64,000 nucleotides of DNA from Halioglobus sp. (GCA_029246385.1 JAQWNG010000015.1:310001-374000), one strand, 5' to 3'. Shown: positions 29,407 through 39,485, numbered from the stretch's first letter. The notes: a model not told the origin generated them from the sequence alone. Numbers and translations are program-made.

Positions 29407-31317
29407 TCATACAATTCCCGGTCCGGTCGCACCATCGAAGCCTATTTCTTTCAGCGTCTCCCACTCTTCATCAGAGCGAACACCCTCAGCGATCACAATC
29501 ACACCGATAGCATGACCTACCGTACACAGATTACCCAATAAATTTTGGTTTGCCGCGTTTTCGTTGATGTCGCGCACAAAATTGGCATCAACTTTCAGGT
29601 AGTCCAAGCCCACATCATGCAGTTGCCCCAGTGCCGACATCTGATGGCCCATATGCTCGATGCCGATTTTAGCGCCGCGGGACTTGGCCCGGCTGCACAG
29701 TAATTTGAAACCACTTAGATGACGAAAAGCCATGGGTTCGGCTAATTCCATCCACAATTTTTGTGCCGCATCCGCATGAACAGATAATTGCTCGCTGATC
29801 CATTCAGCAAAGGACGGTTCCACCACAGCCGCCACTGACAAATTGACGCTAACCGGCTTACCTGTTTCTTGAATTTTGCGTAGTGCCAGCTGAACCACCT
29901 GCTGATCCAACATATGGGACATCTCGAGCCTGTTAACCCAGGGAAGAAATTCACCGGCTGTCAGAAGCTTTCCCTCCCAGGCAAGCCGCACCGGCGCTTC
30001 AATATGTATCAACCCACCATTGGTGCCAATGGCCGGGAAGGCAGCAAGAGAGAAAAGGTCCTCGCTAAACGCACGAACGAAGATATCACGCCAATACTGC
30101 ATCTGCTCCCGGACAGAGGTTAACTGTATATCGCTTTTTGCCGCCACATTAACTCGCGAAATACCTTCGTCAGCAGAGATCAGCATCGAACTATCCAGAC
30201 GCGTCATAATCTCGCCAATGGTGTCTCCTTGCTGATAGAGAGTCGCAGCCGCAGGCAAACCAGTGTCACCGCCGATACTGCGCGCTTCGAGCACCGCCCT
30301 GAGAGCCTGTTGGACTTCTTCCGCGGTCTTATCCGCTTCTATGGCACGCGGAACCAGAAGTGCAAAATCTGAACCATTGAGCCGACACGCGGCCGAGCGA
30401 CTATGGTTCGTGCTAATACTGTTCAAGCTCGCACCCATATCCGCGATCATGCGATCAATGAACGTGCGCCCATATTTTTCATTGAGCTCCATCAGCCCAG
30501 GCAGCCGTACCAGACAGATACTACCGGCTGAATTAACATCATCACCGTGTAAAGTCGCATCCAGTGACCTCATAAATGGTTCACGGTTCATCAGTCCACT
30601 CACTTTGTCGACATCAGCTCCACGCTGCGATTTCTCGAGGCGCTTGGCCTCTTGCGCCAGCATCTGTCTGATCCCGCCAGACAAGTTGTTCATAGAGCTA
30701 ACTACCTGACGAAACTCCAGTGTCTTTGGCTCGGGGATAGAAATAAAGCGACGTTCGCCAATTGCCGTAGCCTGATCTACCACGCTTTCAAGCGGTCGCA
30801 ATATAATCCTAAGCAGATAAACACCTAACGCACCGGCCAAAATCATAACCAATAGAAATAGCATCGCCATCTTCTGTGTGCTCTGCCATAGCTCCGCGTA
30901 GGCAAAGCGAGAATGACTGCGCAGTGTAAGTAAACCCACCTGCTGCCAACCTTTCATAACACTAGCAGTCCCCGACTCCACCTCGATGGGGAAAATTTTC
31001 ATAAACCAGTCGGGAGCATACCCTGTGTCCTGCGTGTCTTCGCGCAGTATCATGACCACTCCATCGGGATCGGTGAGCTGAATCAGCTCATAAAATCCCG
31101 TGTCAAATTGCGCTGAAAGCGTGAGCTCTAGCAGTACCTCGTCAGCATCCTGCTGCGTAAGGGAAAGAGCCAACGCTGCAGCGTTATCAGAATTTTTCAT
31201 ACTCAACTGCTGCTGAAGATAAGTCTTGGCCGATAGACTAGTCACGATAACACTGCCAACAAACACAAGGGTCAATAAAAATATGACCGCGACCCAGAGT
31301 TGCTTATATAAAGACAT
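29407..31317 (-). CDS. lapD: LapD-like c-di-GMP receptor (HAMP, degenerate GGDEF and EAL)
   Basis: 636 residues. Membrane helix 7-27, periplasmic output domain to about 150, second helix 150-172, HAMP, then degenerate GGDEF (RLNGSDFALLVP in place of GGDEF) and degenerate EAL (IEAPVRL in place of EAL-L/V-R) ending DGATGPGIV. In the known system LapD binds c-di-GMP through its inactive EAL and sequesters the protease LapG, keeping the surface adhesin attached. lapG lies 40 nt upstream on the same strand, which strongly supports the assignment. The start has a GGGAG ribosome-binding site. The adhesin LapA is not in the window. Confidence 0.93.
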   Translation of the reverse strand: MSLYKQLWVAVIFLLTLVFVGSVIVTSLSAKTYLQQQLSMKNSDNAAALALSLTQQDADEVLLELTLSAQFDTGFYELIQLTDPDGVVMILREDTQDTGYAPDWFMKIFPIEVESGTASVMKGWQQVGLLTLRSHSRFAYAELWQSTQKMAMLFLLVMILAGALGVYLLRIILRPLESVVDQATAIGERRFISIPEPKTLEFRQVVSSMNNLSGGIRQMLAQEAKRLEKSQRGADVDKVSGLMNREPFMRSLDATLHGDDVNSAGSICLVRLPGLMELNEKYGRTFIDRMIADMGASLNSISTNHSRSAACRLNGSDFALLVPRAIEADKTAEEVQQALRAVLEARSIGGDTGLPAAATLYQQGDTIGEIMTRLDSSMLISADEGISRVNVAAKSDIQLTSVREQMQYWRDIFVRAFSEDLFSLAAFPAIGTNGGLIHIEAPVRLAWEGKLLTAGEFLPWVNRLEMSHMLDQQVVQLALRKIQETGKPVSVNLSVAAVVEPSFAEWISEQLSVHADAAQKLWMELAEPMAFRHLSGFKLLCSRAKSRGAKIGIEHMGHQMSALGQLHDVGLDYLKVDANFVRDINENAANQNLLGNLCTVGHAIGVIVIAEGVRSDEEWETLKEIGFDGATGPGIV

Positions 31318-31357
31318 GTCATTACTCCCTTACATTCATAGCTTAACTGGGCTTAGC

Positions 31358-32029
31358 TTAGCGAAGCCCCTCTGCTGCAGCACGCTGAAGCACATCGCGC
31401 CAGCGTGAAAGCTTAGCTCCCGGGTCAGAAGTGGCCGGCGCCGCGGCACCTCCAACCCATAAACCGTTACTGTTGAATCCATAAACTGGTGTCAGATCTT
31501 TTCGACTGGAAGCTGGACCCACTGAGCGGATCAGGTTGTCAAGAATCATGGGGTCGGCTGAAGGGGAGGCATAATAAGCCAAAACCATGTGCGCTGCGGA
31601 AACACTGCCATTGCGGCCATCCATAAGCGCTTTAACATAGGTAATGCGAAGTCTATTGACATCAAGGCCCGCCAAGATCAACGTTATGTACTTGGCAATG
31701 GCAAAATCCTCGCAGTCACCCTCGCCATTACCCATGGTCTCTAGCGGTGTAGCCCAGTAGTCCTGCTGCCCCCAAGCCTCGGGATCGCCCACCCAACGAA
31801 TCTTCGAGTTAAAGAAATAGTTTACATTGATGAGTTTCTGCTCGTCTGGGAGCCCCTGAATATCGTCAATCATGACGCGCCACTGACCGACTAGGTCAGC
31901 CGCATTCTGGCCATAACGACTGAAAGCCAAGGACTGCATGCGGTCTAGGTCAGGCTTTGCAACCCCGAGACTGCCGGCCAGCATAGACACAGTCACCAGC
32001 CATCGCAAGGTATTGACGCCTAAAGGCAT
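31358..32029 (-). CDS. lapG: LapG-like periplasmic cysteine protease (BTLCP family)
   Basis: 223 residues. Signal or anchor segment in the first 25 residues, then the bacterial transglutaminase-like domain with the catalytic triad in NGEGDCEDFAIAKYITL (Cys), SAAHMVLAYY (His) and ILDNLI (Asp). The known enzyme cleaves the N-terminal retention module of LapA-type adhesins, releasing cells from biofilm, and needs calcium. Upstream of lapD in one operon. Confidence 0.94.
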   Translation of the reverse strand: MPLGVNTLRWLVTVSMLAGSLGVAKPDLDRMQSLAFSRYGQNAADLVGQWRVMIDDIQGLPDEQKLINVNYFFNSKIRWVGDPEAWGQQDYWATPLETMGNGEGDCEDFAIAKYITLILAGLDVNRLRITYVKALMDGRNGSVSAAHMVLAYYASPSADPMILDNLIRSVGPASSRKDLTPVYGFNSNGLWVGGAAAPATSDPGAKLSRWRDVLQRAAAEGLR

Positions 32030-32192
32030 ATTCAGCGGTCCATATTAAGTATGGTCATTTGCAACATGGCCGATTGAGTCAAGCTTACACGGCAGCTGAC
32101 TGCTCACGCCCCACATTCGCATTTCCACTCAGCTAAACCCTATAGTGCCATAAATCAATGACACAATGTCCCGATATGTCATGGCTCCAAGA

Positions 32193-32441
32193 CTATCTGA
32201 GTTTAGACTCCACAAAAGTGGTTAGACTACCCACGGTAGCAAAAATGTCGGCACTAATTTCATCATCATCAACAGAAATACCGTATTGCTCCTCAAAACT
32301 CGCCAAGATGCCAATAACAGACATAGAATCCATTTCCGGTATCGCGCCTAAAACGGGGGTATCCGGATGCGGCTTGATTGCACCCGCTGAAATGCCCAGA
32401 TTTGACTGCAGGATCGCGATAACGTCTGACTGAATATTCAT
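32193..32441 (-). CDS. Acyl carrier protein (exosortase A/EPS-cluster type)
   Basis: 82 residues with the phosphopantetheine site IPEMDSMSVIGILASFEEQYGI (Ser of DSM) and the acidic helix VDDDEISADIF. It differs from the fatty-acid ACP (DSLD). In exosortase A gene clusters such an ACP accompanies an acyl-CoA ligase and a decarboxylase, both of which lie 5-8 kb away in this window. Likely carries an acyl or aminoacyl group for exopolysaccharide modification; substrate unknown. Confidence 0.88.
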   Translation of the reverse strand: MNIQSDVIAILQSNLGISAGAIKPHPDTPVLGAIPEMDSMSVIGILASFEEQYGISVDDDEISADIFATVGSLTTFVESKLR

Positions 32442-32520
32442 AACTCATTTATTACCGTTCAATGCTTTGCGTGGGGGAGCGGCGTGGAAATGGCCGCAAG
32501 GCACCCGCCGGGATGCTCTA

Positions 32521-32539
32521 TGCTAACCTCGCACCAAAA
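32521..32539 (-). promoter_or_regulatory. Possible sigma-54 (-24/-12) element upstream of the ACP gene
   Basis: Minus strand TTTTGGTGCGAGGTTAGCA has GG and GC separated by exactly 10 bases, with a partial match to TGGCACG-N4-TTGC. It lies about 80 nt before the ACP start. PrsR encoded nearby is a sigma-54 activator. Weaker than the element at 40969. Confidence 0.35.
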
Positions 32540-32691
32540 TCTTCTCAAGGTTGAATTGTGACCCTGAATACATCCATGGTGGCCTTTCGCTAGACCGAAA
32601 AATCATTCTATGTCAGCCGGCACTGTCAGTCATTTATCTGCAATCCAGTGGGCAGTTACAGATCCCGCGGCAACACCTACAGCAGCAAACG

Positions 32692-34011
32692 TTACAACCG
32701 CCATACCTGCAATCTTGCAGCTTCCAATTCTTCCCGATCTAACACCGATTTTAAATCTATCAACGTGGCGCCGTCGTCCATCATCTCTGCATACTCCGCC
32801 ACGCTCATTTGAAGATATTGCGCATGCGGAACAGCAAGAATAACCGCCTGGCAGCCTGTTAGATCTTCTCGTTCGCAGAGCGCTATCCCATACTCTGACA
32901 GGGCCTCTGCGGTATTCGCCAGAGGGTCATGCACCATCACATCGCAGCAGTACTCGCGGAGTTCATCGATAATGTTCACTACTTTAGAGTTGCGCAAATC
33001 AGGGCAATTTTCCTTAAATGTCAGACCCAATACGGCAATCTTAGCGCCACTCACCCGGTGACCTTGCTGCACCAATCGCTTGACGGTCTGCTCGGCCACA
33101 AACTTCCCCATATTGTCGTTGGTCTTGCGTCCAGCTAGAATTACTTGCGGATGGTGGCCAACCGTCTCTGCTTTATATGTCAGATAGTAGGGATCGACAC
33201 CAATACAGTGGCCCCCTACTAAGCCAGGTCGAAAAGGTAAAAAATTCCATTTAGTGCCTGCTGCCTCCAACACATCAAGCGTATCAATATCTAGGCGATT
33301 AAAAATCAACGCCAATTCATTCATCAGCGCAATATTTAGGTCTCGCTGTGTGTTTTCAATAACCTTGGCCGCTTCAGCAACTTTTATTGTAGCCGCGCGA
33401 TGCGTGCCTGCTGTCACTACCTCGCCATAGAGTCTGGCTATTTTGTCGAGCGTTTCCGGTGTATCCCCAGAAACGACTTTGATAATTGTCTCGAGACGAT
33501 GCTCCTTGTCCCCGGGGTTAATACGCTCGGGCGAGTAGCCAACATAAAAACCGCCCTCAATGCGAGCGCTATTGGAGTTCCGGCCAGCCCAAGATAATCC
33601 CGAGGCTTGCTCTAGTATCGGGACGCAAATTTCCTCAGTGCAGCCTGGATAAACCGTCGATTCGAAAATCACTGTCGCCCCCGGTCGCAAGTGCGCACCT
33701 ACGGAGCGACAGGCGCTCTCCAAAGGGGAAAGATCTGGCCGCCGGGCCTGATCGATCGGGGTGGGCACAACCACGATAATAATCTGTGCTTCAGACAATT
33801 TGCTGGCATCACTGCAAAACTCAAGCATAGTAGCCGCGGCCAACTGCTTGGACTCCACTTCGCCACTGGGGTCGGTGCCAGCGCGATAAAAATCCAGCTT
33901 TTCGACATTTAAATCTAAACCGATGGTGGGGCGCAAGCGGCCAAAAGCCACTGCTAAAGGCAGTCCGACATATCCAAGACCAACGATTGCTATCGTGTCT
34001 AAAACTTCCAT
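32692..34011 (-). CDS. tviB: Nucleotide-sugar dehydrogenase, TviB/WbpO-like
   Basis: 439 residues. Rossmann motif IAIVGLGYVGLPLAVAFGR, VVPTPIDQARRPDLSPL, catalytic Cys in PGLVGGHCIGVDPYYLTYKAE, Lys/Asn in EAAKVIENTQRDLNIALMNELA and VLGLTFKENCPDLRNSKV. Enzymes of this branch oxidise UDP-GlcNAc or UDP-GalNAc at C6 to the uronic acid, for capsule or exopolysaccharide. It is often found with PrsK/PrsR in PEP-CTERM genomes. Divergent from prsK across a 235-nt intergenic region. Confidence 0.9.
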   Translation of the reverse strand: MEVLDTIAIVGLGYVGLPLAVAFGRLRPTIGLDLNVEKLDFYRAGTDPSGEVESKQLAAATMLEFCSDASKLSEAQIIIVVVPTPIDQARRPDLSPLESACRSVGAHLRPGATVIFESTVYPGCTEEICVPILEQASGLSWAGRNSNSARIEGGFYVGYSPERINPGDKEHRLETIIKVVSGDTPETLDKIARLYGEVVTAGTHRAATIKVAEAAKVIENTQRDLNIALMNELALIFNRLDIDTLDVLEAAGTKWNFLPFRPGLVGGHCIGVDPYYLTYKAETVGHHPQVILAGRKTNDNMGKFVAEQTVKRLVQQGHRVSGAKIAVLGLTFKENCPDLRNSKVVNIIDELREYCCDVMVHDPLANTAEALSEYGIALCEREDLTGCQAVILAVPHAQYLQMSVAEYAEMMDDGATLIDLKSVLDREELEAARLQVWRL

Positions 34012-34246
34012 TCGCTATTCACCTTTTTTAGCATGTCCGAGGCGTCATTTGCGCGATACTTGCGCGCTCCGCAGGCTTGCATGCTAGCAAACAGGCCTAA
34101 CGAATAAAATATTTATTGTGTTTATTCGCGATTGAGGACGTCCCTTCTTGCATACAATATAGAGGCCCTTTACTTCACCAGCGTTTACACCAGAAGGCAG
34201 GCAGTATAGTGTCTGCGGTTGGACATTCCCCATCGCGAGATAGAAC

Positions 34247-36394
34247 GTGGCATTCGATTTTCTAGTTTCCAAATTAGAAACTCAAAACGACATAGCCGGC
34301 AACATCGGCCTGTACAGCTACGGCGCTGCTTTTTGTGCCTTTGTTATTCTAGCTATTTTTATCTTCACCTCCAGGCGGCAGAATCCAATCGGCAACGCTC
34401 TGCTCGCCGCGAGCATTTTGACCGCTGCGTGGGCAGCGGCTGTCGCCATATCGACATTACTGCCCAGCCCCATTGTGATGTTAATCCAAACGGCCGAGGC
34501 TTGTCGAAACGGGGCTTGGATATTTGTTTTGCTAAAACTACTTTCTGCGAGATTGAAAGGCACCGATCACATACTGGCAACCAATCGGTGGGTTCCCTGG
34601 TATTTACTAAGTTTTACCATGATCACAGCTTTACTTGTCGGCATAGATCCTTTGCTGGGCAACGCGGCTTCTCTATTCAGTGTTGCCTTGTATGTGAATG
34701 CTGGAGGCTGGCTCGCAATGTCCATTTTGAGCCTATTACTTCTGGAACAGTATTACCGCAACAGTAACGACAATGAACTTTTGTCCACCAAACAACTTTG
34801 CCTAGGCCTAGGCATCTTGTTCGCTTTTGACCTATTCCTGTATGGAGAGGGGCTTCTATTTCTACAGCTCAATGAAAATGCTTGGCAAGCACGAGGCCTT
34901 GTTAGTGTGATGGCCGCCGTTCTAATCGGCATCAGTGTTGGTCGTGCCGCTGGCAGAGAGGTTATGGAAAACCAACAAGCCTTTCGCACTTCAAGGCATT
35001 TTGCCTTCCATGCTCTTACATTGATGGCCTCGGGCCTTTACCTCATCGCAATGGCCGTGACTGGTTATTTTATCCGCTACCTTGGGGGCAGTTGGGCTGG
35101 CGTATTACAAATTACATTCCTGTGTGCCGCGGGCTTAATCCTTATTGTACTGCTGTTCTCTGGGCAAATCAGGGCCCGCTTTAGAGTGTGGCTGAGCAAA
35201 AATTTCTTTAGTTACAAATATGATTACCGAATTGAATGGCTAGAGTTCACTGCAATTCTTGCAAGCGGAAAAACCGATGTGCCTGAAAATATTACCCGTG
35301 CTGTGGCCAACTTAGTTAAAAGTCCGGGAGGAATACTTTGGAGTAGAACGGATACCGGGCGTTTCACCATTGCGGCCAACTGGGACATGCCGACCCCAGC
35401 GTCAGATGTTAGTTTAGGCGAACTGTCACAGTGGCTCCAAACTAATGAGTGGATTATTGATCTACGAGAATGGCGAAGCGATCCAGATGTATACCGAAAC
35501 TTGGCACTGCCTCTGATGGTAACTTCTATCCCGAAAGCTTGGTTGATTATACCGCTGCTATTTGGCGATATACTGCAAGGCATTGTGCTGCTTCGTGAAT
35601 CAGAGGTCGCAGGCGATCTAAACTGGGAGGACAGAGACCTTTTGAAAGTGGCGGGCAAGCAGGCGGCAAGTCATCTAGCCCAGTTTCAGGCAGATAAGGC
35701 GCTAGTAGAGTCGCGTCAATTCGAAGCGTTTAACCGCCTATCAGCCTATGTCATCCACGATCTAAAAAATATTCTTGCACAACTTTCGTTAATCGTCGCA
35801 AATGCAAAAAAGCATAAGCAAAACCCTGAATTTATTGACGACATGGTCGATACGGTTAGCAATACGGTCGAGCGAATGAGTAAATTAATGGCACAATTGC
35901 GTAGTGAGACGTTGCGGACACAACAGCAAGAATTCAATCTGATAGAATTACTGGAACATGTTATCGATACCTGTAAACTTCGCACACCTCACCCCAAACT
36001 TACTGCGGCACCGAGTACATTATCGCTGACATGTGACAGTGATCGACTGCGAACCGTATTTGAGCACTTGATACAGAATGCCCAAGACGCCACCAGTGAG
36101 ACAGGACAAGTGGCTATTAGGTTATTCACCGAGCCTGGTTACATCGTTGTGGAAATTGAGGACAACGGCACGGGGATGGATGAGCAGTTCATCCAACATC
36201 GACTGTTCAAACCCTTCGACTCCACCAAGGGCTTAACTGGCATGGGTATTGGCGCATTTGAAAGTCGCGATTTCATCCACGGTCTGGGCGGTGAAATAAG
36301 CGTAACCAGTCTTTTGGGACAAGGCTCTCTATTTCGCGTACTGATACCCAGTTCTGATTCAAGGGGTGCACAGCATGCACCCCCAATTTTTTAA
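34247..36394 (+). CDS. prsK: PEP-CTERM system histidine kinase PrsK
   Basis: 715 residues, start GTG. About nine membrane helices in the first 300 residues, a GAF-like domain (about 325-480), then a kinase core: H-box YVIHDLKNILAQLSLIVANAKKHK and HATPase motifs HLIQNAQDATSETG, IEDNGTGMDEQFIQHRLFKPF and KGLTGMGIGAFESRDFIHGLGG. This architecture and the HDLKN H-box are those of PrsK, the kinase paired with PrsR. prsR starts 7 nt downstream. Confidence 0.92.
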   Translation: MAFDFLVSKLETQNDIAGNIGLYSYGAAFCAFVILAIFIFTSRRQNPIGNALLAASILTAAWAAAVAISTLLPSPIVMLIQTAEACRNGAWIFVLLKLLSARLKGTDHILATNRWVPWYLLSFTMITALLVGIDPLLGNAASLFSVALYVNAGGWLAMSILSLLLLEQYYRNSNDNELLSTKQLCLGLGILFAFDLFLYGEGLLFLQLNENAWQARGLVSVMAAVLIGISVGRAAGREVMENQQAFRTSRHFAFHALTLMASGLYLIAMAVTGYFIRYLGGSWAGVLQITFLCAAGLILIVLLFSGQIRARFRVWLSKNFFSYKYDYRIEWLEFTAILASGKTDVPENITRAVANLVKSPGGILWSRTDTGRFTIAANWDMPTPASDVSLGELSQWLQTNEWIIDLREWRSDPDVYRNLALPLMVTSIPKAWLIIPLLFGDILQGIVLLRESEVAGDLNWEDRDLLKVAGKQAASHLAQFQADKALVESRQFEAFNRLSAYVIHDLKNILAQLSLIVANAKKHKQNPEFIDDMVDTVSNTVERMSKLMAQLRSETLRTQQQEFNLIELLEHVIDTCKLRTPHPKLTAAPSTLSLTCDSDRLRTVFEHLIQNAQDATSETGQVAIRLFTEPGYIVVEIEDNGTGMDEQFIQHRLFKPFDSTKGLTGMGIGAFESRDFIHGLGGEISVTSLLGQGSLFRVLIPSSDSRGAQHAPPIF

Positions 36395-36400
36395 GGTGAA

Positions 36401-37771
36401 TTGTCAGTGAAAGATAGCAAAAAAAAGCTGCTGGTAGTAGAGGACGATAAGGGGCTGCAAAGCCAATTACGCTGGGCCTTTGATGAATTCGAAGTGACCA
36501 TTGCTGGCGATCGCTCGGAAGCGATCAATCAGGTGCGTCGTATCGAACCGAATGTCGTTTTACTGGACTTGGGCTTGCCGCCTGACCCCGGCGGTGTCAC
36601 TGAGGGGCTTGCCACTCTGAGTGAAATTCTTTCATTAACACCCGCGACTAAAGTGATCATTCTTACTGGAGACGATAACTACGCCAACGCAGTCCAGTCC
36701 ATAGCCTTGGGTGCTTATGATTTTCATCAAAAACCCACTGACCCGCAAATACTGGCTCTGCTGGTGAACCGTGCCTATCATGTGAACGCACTGGAGCTCG
36801 AAAATCGTAGGCTTCAGAATCACAATCTGAGTATGCCTCTCAGGGGGATCATTACAGCCAGTCCTGAAATGCTAAAAGTTTGTCGCACAATAGAAAAGAT
36901 TGCCCCGTCAGACATCACCACATTGATATTGGGAGCAAGCGGCACCGGCAAGGAACTCTGTGCGCGGGCGCTGCATGAACTGAGCCCGCGAGCTAGCCAC
37001 CCATTAGTCGCAATCAACTGTGCTGCAATACCAGCGAACTTGCTGGAAAGCGAGCTTTTCGGCTATGAAAAAGGCGCTTTTACGGGAGCAGTGAAGCAAA
37101 CGTCAGGGAGAATTGAGTACGCCGACAAGGGTACCCTATTCCTTGATGAAATTGGAGACCTCCCCATAGAGTTGCAGGCTAAACTTTTGCGTTTTCTACA
37201 GGAAAGAGTGGTAGAACACATTGGAGGGCGTAAGGAAATTCCAGTGGATGCTCGGATCATCTGCGCTACGCATCAAAATTTGCAAGACTTGATCTCAAAG
37301 GGTCTTTTTCGCGAAGACTTATACTACCGTATTAGTGAGATTGTCTTGGATATACCAAGCCTTAAGCAGCGCGAAGGCGACACTACTCTGCTGGCTAAAT
37401 CATTCTTGGATCAATGGTCTCAGGAATATAACAGCTCGGCAAAGAGCTTTTCTGCTGGCGCTATCGCAGCTATGGCGGCCTATGACTGGCCAGGCAACGT
37501 GCGTGAACTAGAGAGCCGCGTGAAGCGTGGCGTGATTATGGCTGACGGCAGCCAAATAAGCAGTGAGGGCCTAGAATTAGCAAACAGCGATGAAGAGGCG
37601 GTGCCGCAAAGCCTGAAAGTCATACGAGAAAAAGCGGAATACACTGCTGTGCTTCGCGCCATGAGCTATGCCAATCAAAATATAACCGAAGCGGCTCACG
37701 TACTGGGGATTACGAGACCAACGCTATACAAGCTGCTGGAACGCATGGGCATAAAGCAACAGACACGTTAA
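36401..37771 (+). CDS. prsR: PEP-CTERM-box response regulator PrsR (sigma-54 activator)
   Basis: 456 residues, start GTG. Receiver (VEDDKG acidic pair, VVLLDLGLPPDPGGVTEG with phospho-Asp, HQKPTD with Lys), AAA+ domain (Walker A GASGTGKELCARALHE, Walker B TLFLDEIGDLP) with the sigma-54-contacting loop GAFTGA intact, and a Fis-type HTH (NITEAAHVLGITRPTLYKLLERMGI). The PGG insertion after the phospho-Asp is characteristic of the PrsR group. Expected to activate -24/-12 promoters; good candidates lie at 40969 and, weaker, 32521. Confidence 0.93.
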   Translation: MSVKDSKKKLLVVEDDKGLQSQLRWAFDEFEVTIAGDRSEAINQVRRIEPNVVLLDLGLPPDPGGVTEGLATLSEILSLTPATKVIILTGDDNYANAVQSIALGAYDFHQKPTDPQILALLVNRAYHVNALELENRRLQNHNLSMPLRGIITASPEMLKVCRTIEKIAPSDITTLILGASGTGKELCARALHELSPRASHPLVAINCAAIPANLLESELFGYEKGAFTGAVKQTSGRIEYADKGTLFLDEIGDLPIELQAKLLRFLQERVVEHIGGRKEIPVDARIICATHQNLQDLISKGLFREDLYYRISEIVLDIPSLKQREGDTTLLAKSFLDQWSQEYNSSAKSFSAGAIAAMAAYDWPGNVRELESRVKRGVIMADGSQISSEGLELANSDEEAVPQSLKVIREKAEYTAVLRAMSYANQNITEAAHVLGITRPTLYKLLERMGIKQQTR

Positions 37772-37979
37772 CTTTGTCGTCCGCGCATGTTCATCGCATA
37801 ATCCACCCTGTAGCCATACTTCAATTAAGTTACAATAAGGCTTTGTCGCAACCGAGTTCTCCCTCATCGATTTCATCGAAACGCCAGGCCTGATCCAGCA
37901 ATCTATTGCCGAGAGTGCGCAAGTCACTCCAGACGCAGCTGCACTGCTGTTTAAGGACCAGATATTCACCTACAGTCAG

Positions 37980-39485
37980 GTGCAACGCAAAGTCGAGCAG
38001 ACTGCGGGCGCACTATTAGGTCTAGGAATCGGCTCTGGAGAGAGGGTTGCGGTATATCTGCCGAAACAACCAGAGGCCGTGTTCAGTCTGTTTGGCGCAG
38101 CAGCAGCTGGAGCCTGTTTTGTGCCCATCAACCCACTACTTAAACCGCGTCAAGTCGCATATATCCTCACTCACTGCGATGTCAAAATATTAATTACGTC
38201 TGCCGCACGCCTCGCTTCATTAGTGGGGATTTGTGATGCCTGCCCTAATCTGCACACAATCGTCCTAGTAGAAGATCAGGTGCCAGAAGCGGCTTCCTCC
38301 ATCCCACAGCGGCTTATTGGCCGCACAGCGTTTTATAACTTGTGTGACGCCAATCTGGCACCGCACCACCGTATCCATACCGACATGGCCGCAATCTTGT
38401 ACACCTCAGGGAGTACTGGCAACCCCAAAGGCGTTGTCTTGTCTCATCGCAATATGGTGGCCGGAGCACACAGTGTGGCCAGTTATCTGGATAATTCCTC
38501 TGTTGATCGCTTGCTTGTGCTACTGCCCCTTAGCTTCGACGCAGGGCTCAGTCAACTCACTACAACATTTTTAGTCGGTGCTACCGCCGTCCTGATGGAC
38601 TATCTACTGCCCCGCGACGTACCACGAGCAGTTGTACGCTATGGGATCACAGGTTTAGCGGCAGTACCGTCTCTTTGGAATCAGCTCAAAGATCTCGAAT
38701 GGCCAGTGCAGGCCAAACAATTACTGCGTTATATCACGAACACGGGTGGGGCTATGCCGGCAGCAACGACTCGAGCGCTGCAACAGATATTGCCGTCGAC
38801 CGATATTTTCTTGATGTACGGACTTACTGAAGCTTTTCGTTCAACCTATCTGCAGCCGAATCAGGTAAATGCGCGTCCTCATTCAATTGGCAAAGCGATT
38901 CCCGGAGCTGAAATTCTAGTCATTAACGCAGCGGGCAGCGAATGCGCGCCCAACGAACCTGGTGAACTGGTTCATTGCGGCATACTCGTGAGTCAGGGCT
39001 ACTGGAATGATCCAGATGAGACCGCTAAGCGTTTCAGGCCCTGTCCACAAAGTTCACTCGAAAATGCCTCCACAAAATTGGCCGTGTGGTCTGGCGACCA
39101 GGTAAGGAAAGATGACGAAGGGTACCTTTACTTTATCAGCCGGGACGACCAAATGATCAAGACGTCTGGTTATCGGGTGAGCCCCACTGAGATAGAAGAT
39201 ATTATCCACGGCACGGGCCTAATCACTGAAGCAGTGGCTATGGGCTTACCTCATGCTGCACTCGGTCAGGCCATACTACTCGTTATTACCCCTGCTCGAG
39301 GCTTGCAGGTAGATGACACCCTAAAAAATTCAGTGTGGCGCCACTGTCGCACAGAACTCCCGAATTTTATGGTACCCGCCATAGTCATCGGCCGAGACAC
39401 CCTGCCCTACACCGCCAATGGTAAAATTGACCGCCGCATACTGGCTGAGCAATATCAAACTATGTTTCAGGATAATCCCCCATGA
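37980..39485 (+). CDS. Exosortase A-associated acyl-CoA ligase (AMP-forming)
   Basis: 501 residues from the first ordinary start (GTG). Adenylation motifs: ILYTSGSTGNPKGVVLSHRNM, MYGLTEAFRSTYL, SRDDQMIKTSGYRVSPTEIEDII and YTANGKIDR. Matches the ligase of exosortase A clusters, probably loading the nearby ACP. The frame continues upstream without stop to 37839 and encodes LIDFIETPGLIQQSIAESAQVTPDAAALLFKD, a normal AMP-ligase N-terminus, but with no ATG, GTG or TTG in that frame. A TTG at 37843 in the neighbouring frame would join if one C were added at 37861-37863. True start therefore unresolved. The 3' end overlaps the decarboxylase start as ATGA. Confidence 0.88.
   Translation: MQRKVEQTAGALLGLGIGSGERVAVYLPKQPEAVFSLFGAAAAGACFVPINPLLKPRQVAYILTHCDVKILITSAARLASLVGICDACPNLHTIVLVEDQVPEAASSIPQRLIGRTAFYNLCDANLAPHHRIHTDMAAILYTSGSTGNPKGVVLSHRNMVAGAHSVASYLDNSSVDRLLVLLPLSFDAGLSQLTTTFLVGATAVLMDYLLPRDVPRAVVRYGITGLAAVPSLWNQLKDLEWPVQAKQLLRYITNTGGAMPAATTRALQQILPSTDIFLMYGLTEAFRSTYLQPNQVNARPHSIGKAIPGAEILVINAAGSECAPNEPGELVHCGILVSQGYWNDPDETAKRFRPCPQSSLENASTKLAVWSGDQVRKDDEGYLYFISRDDQMIKTSGYRVSPTEIEDIIHGTGLITEAVAMGLPHAALGQAILLVITPARGLQVDDTLKNSVWRHCRTELPNFMVPAIVIGRDTLPYTANGKIDRRILAEQYQTMFQDNPP

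Noticed and set aside
32030-32060. CCATA-TTAAG-TATGG inverted repeat upstream of lapG
   Set aside because: Short and AT-rich; no matching second site was seen, so an operator call is not justified.
34012-34246. Search for a sigma-54 element between tviB and prsK
   Set aside because: Several GG and GC pairs exist but none with 10-base spacing and flanking consensus.
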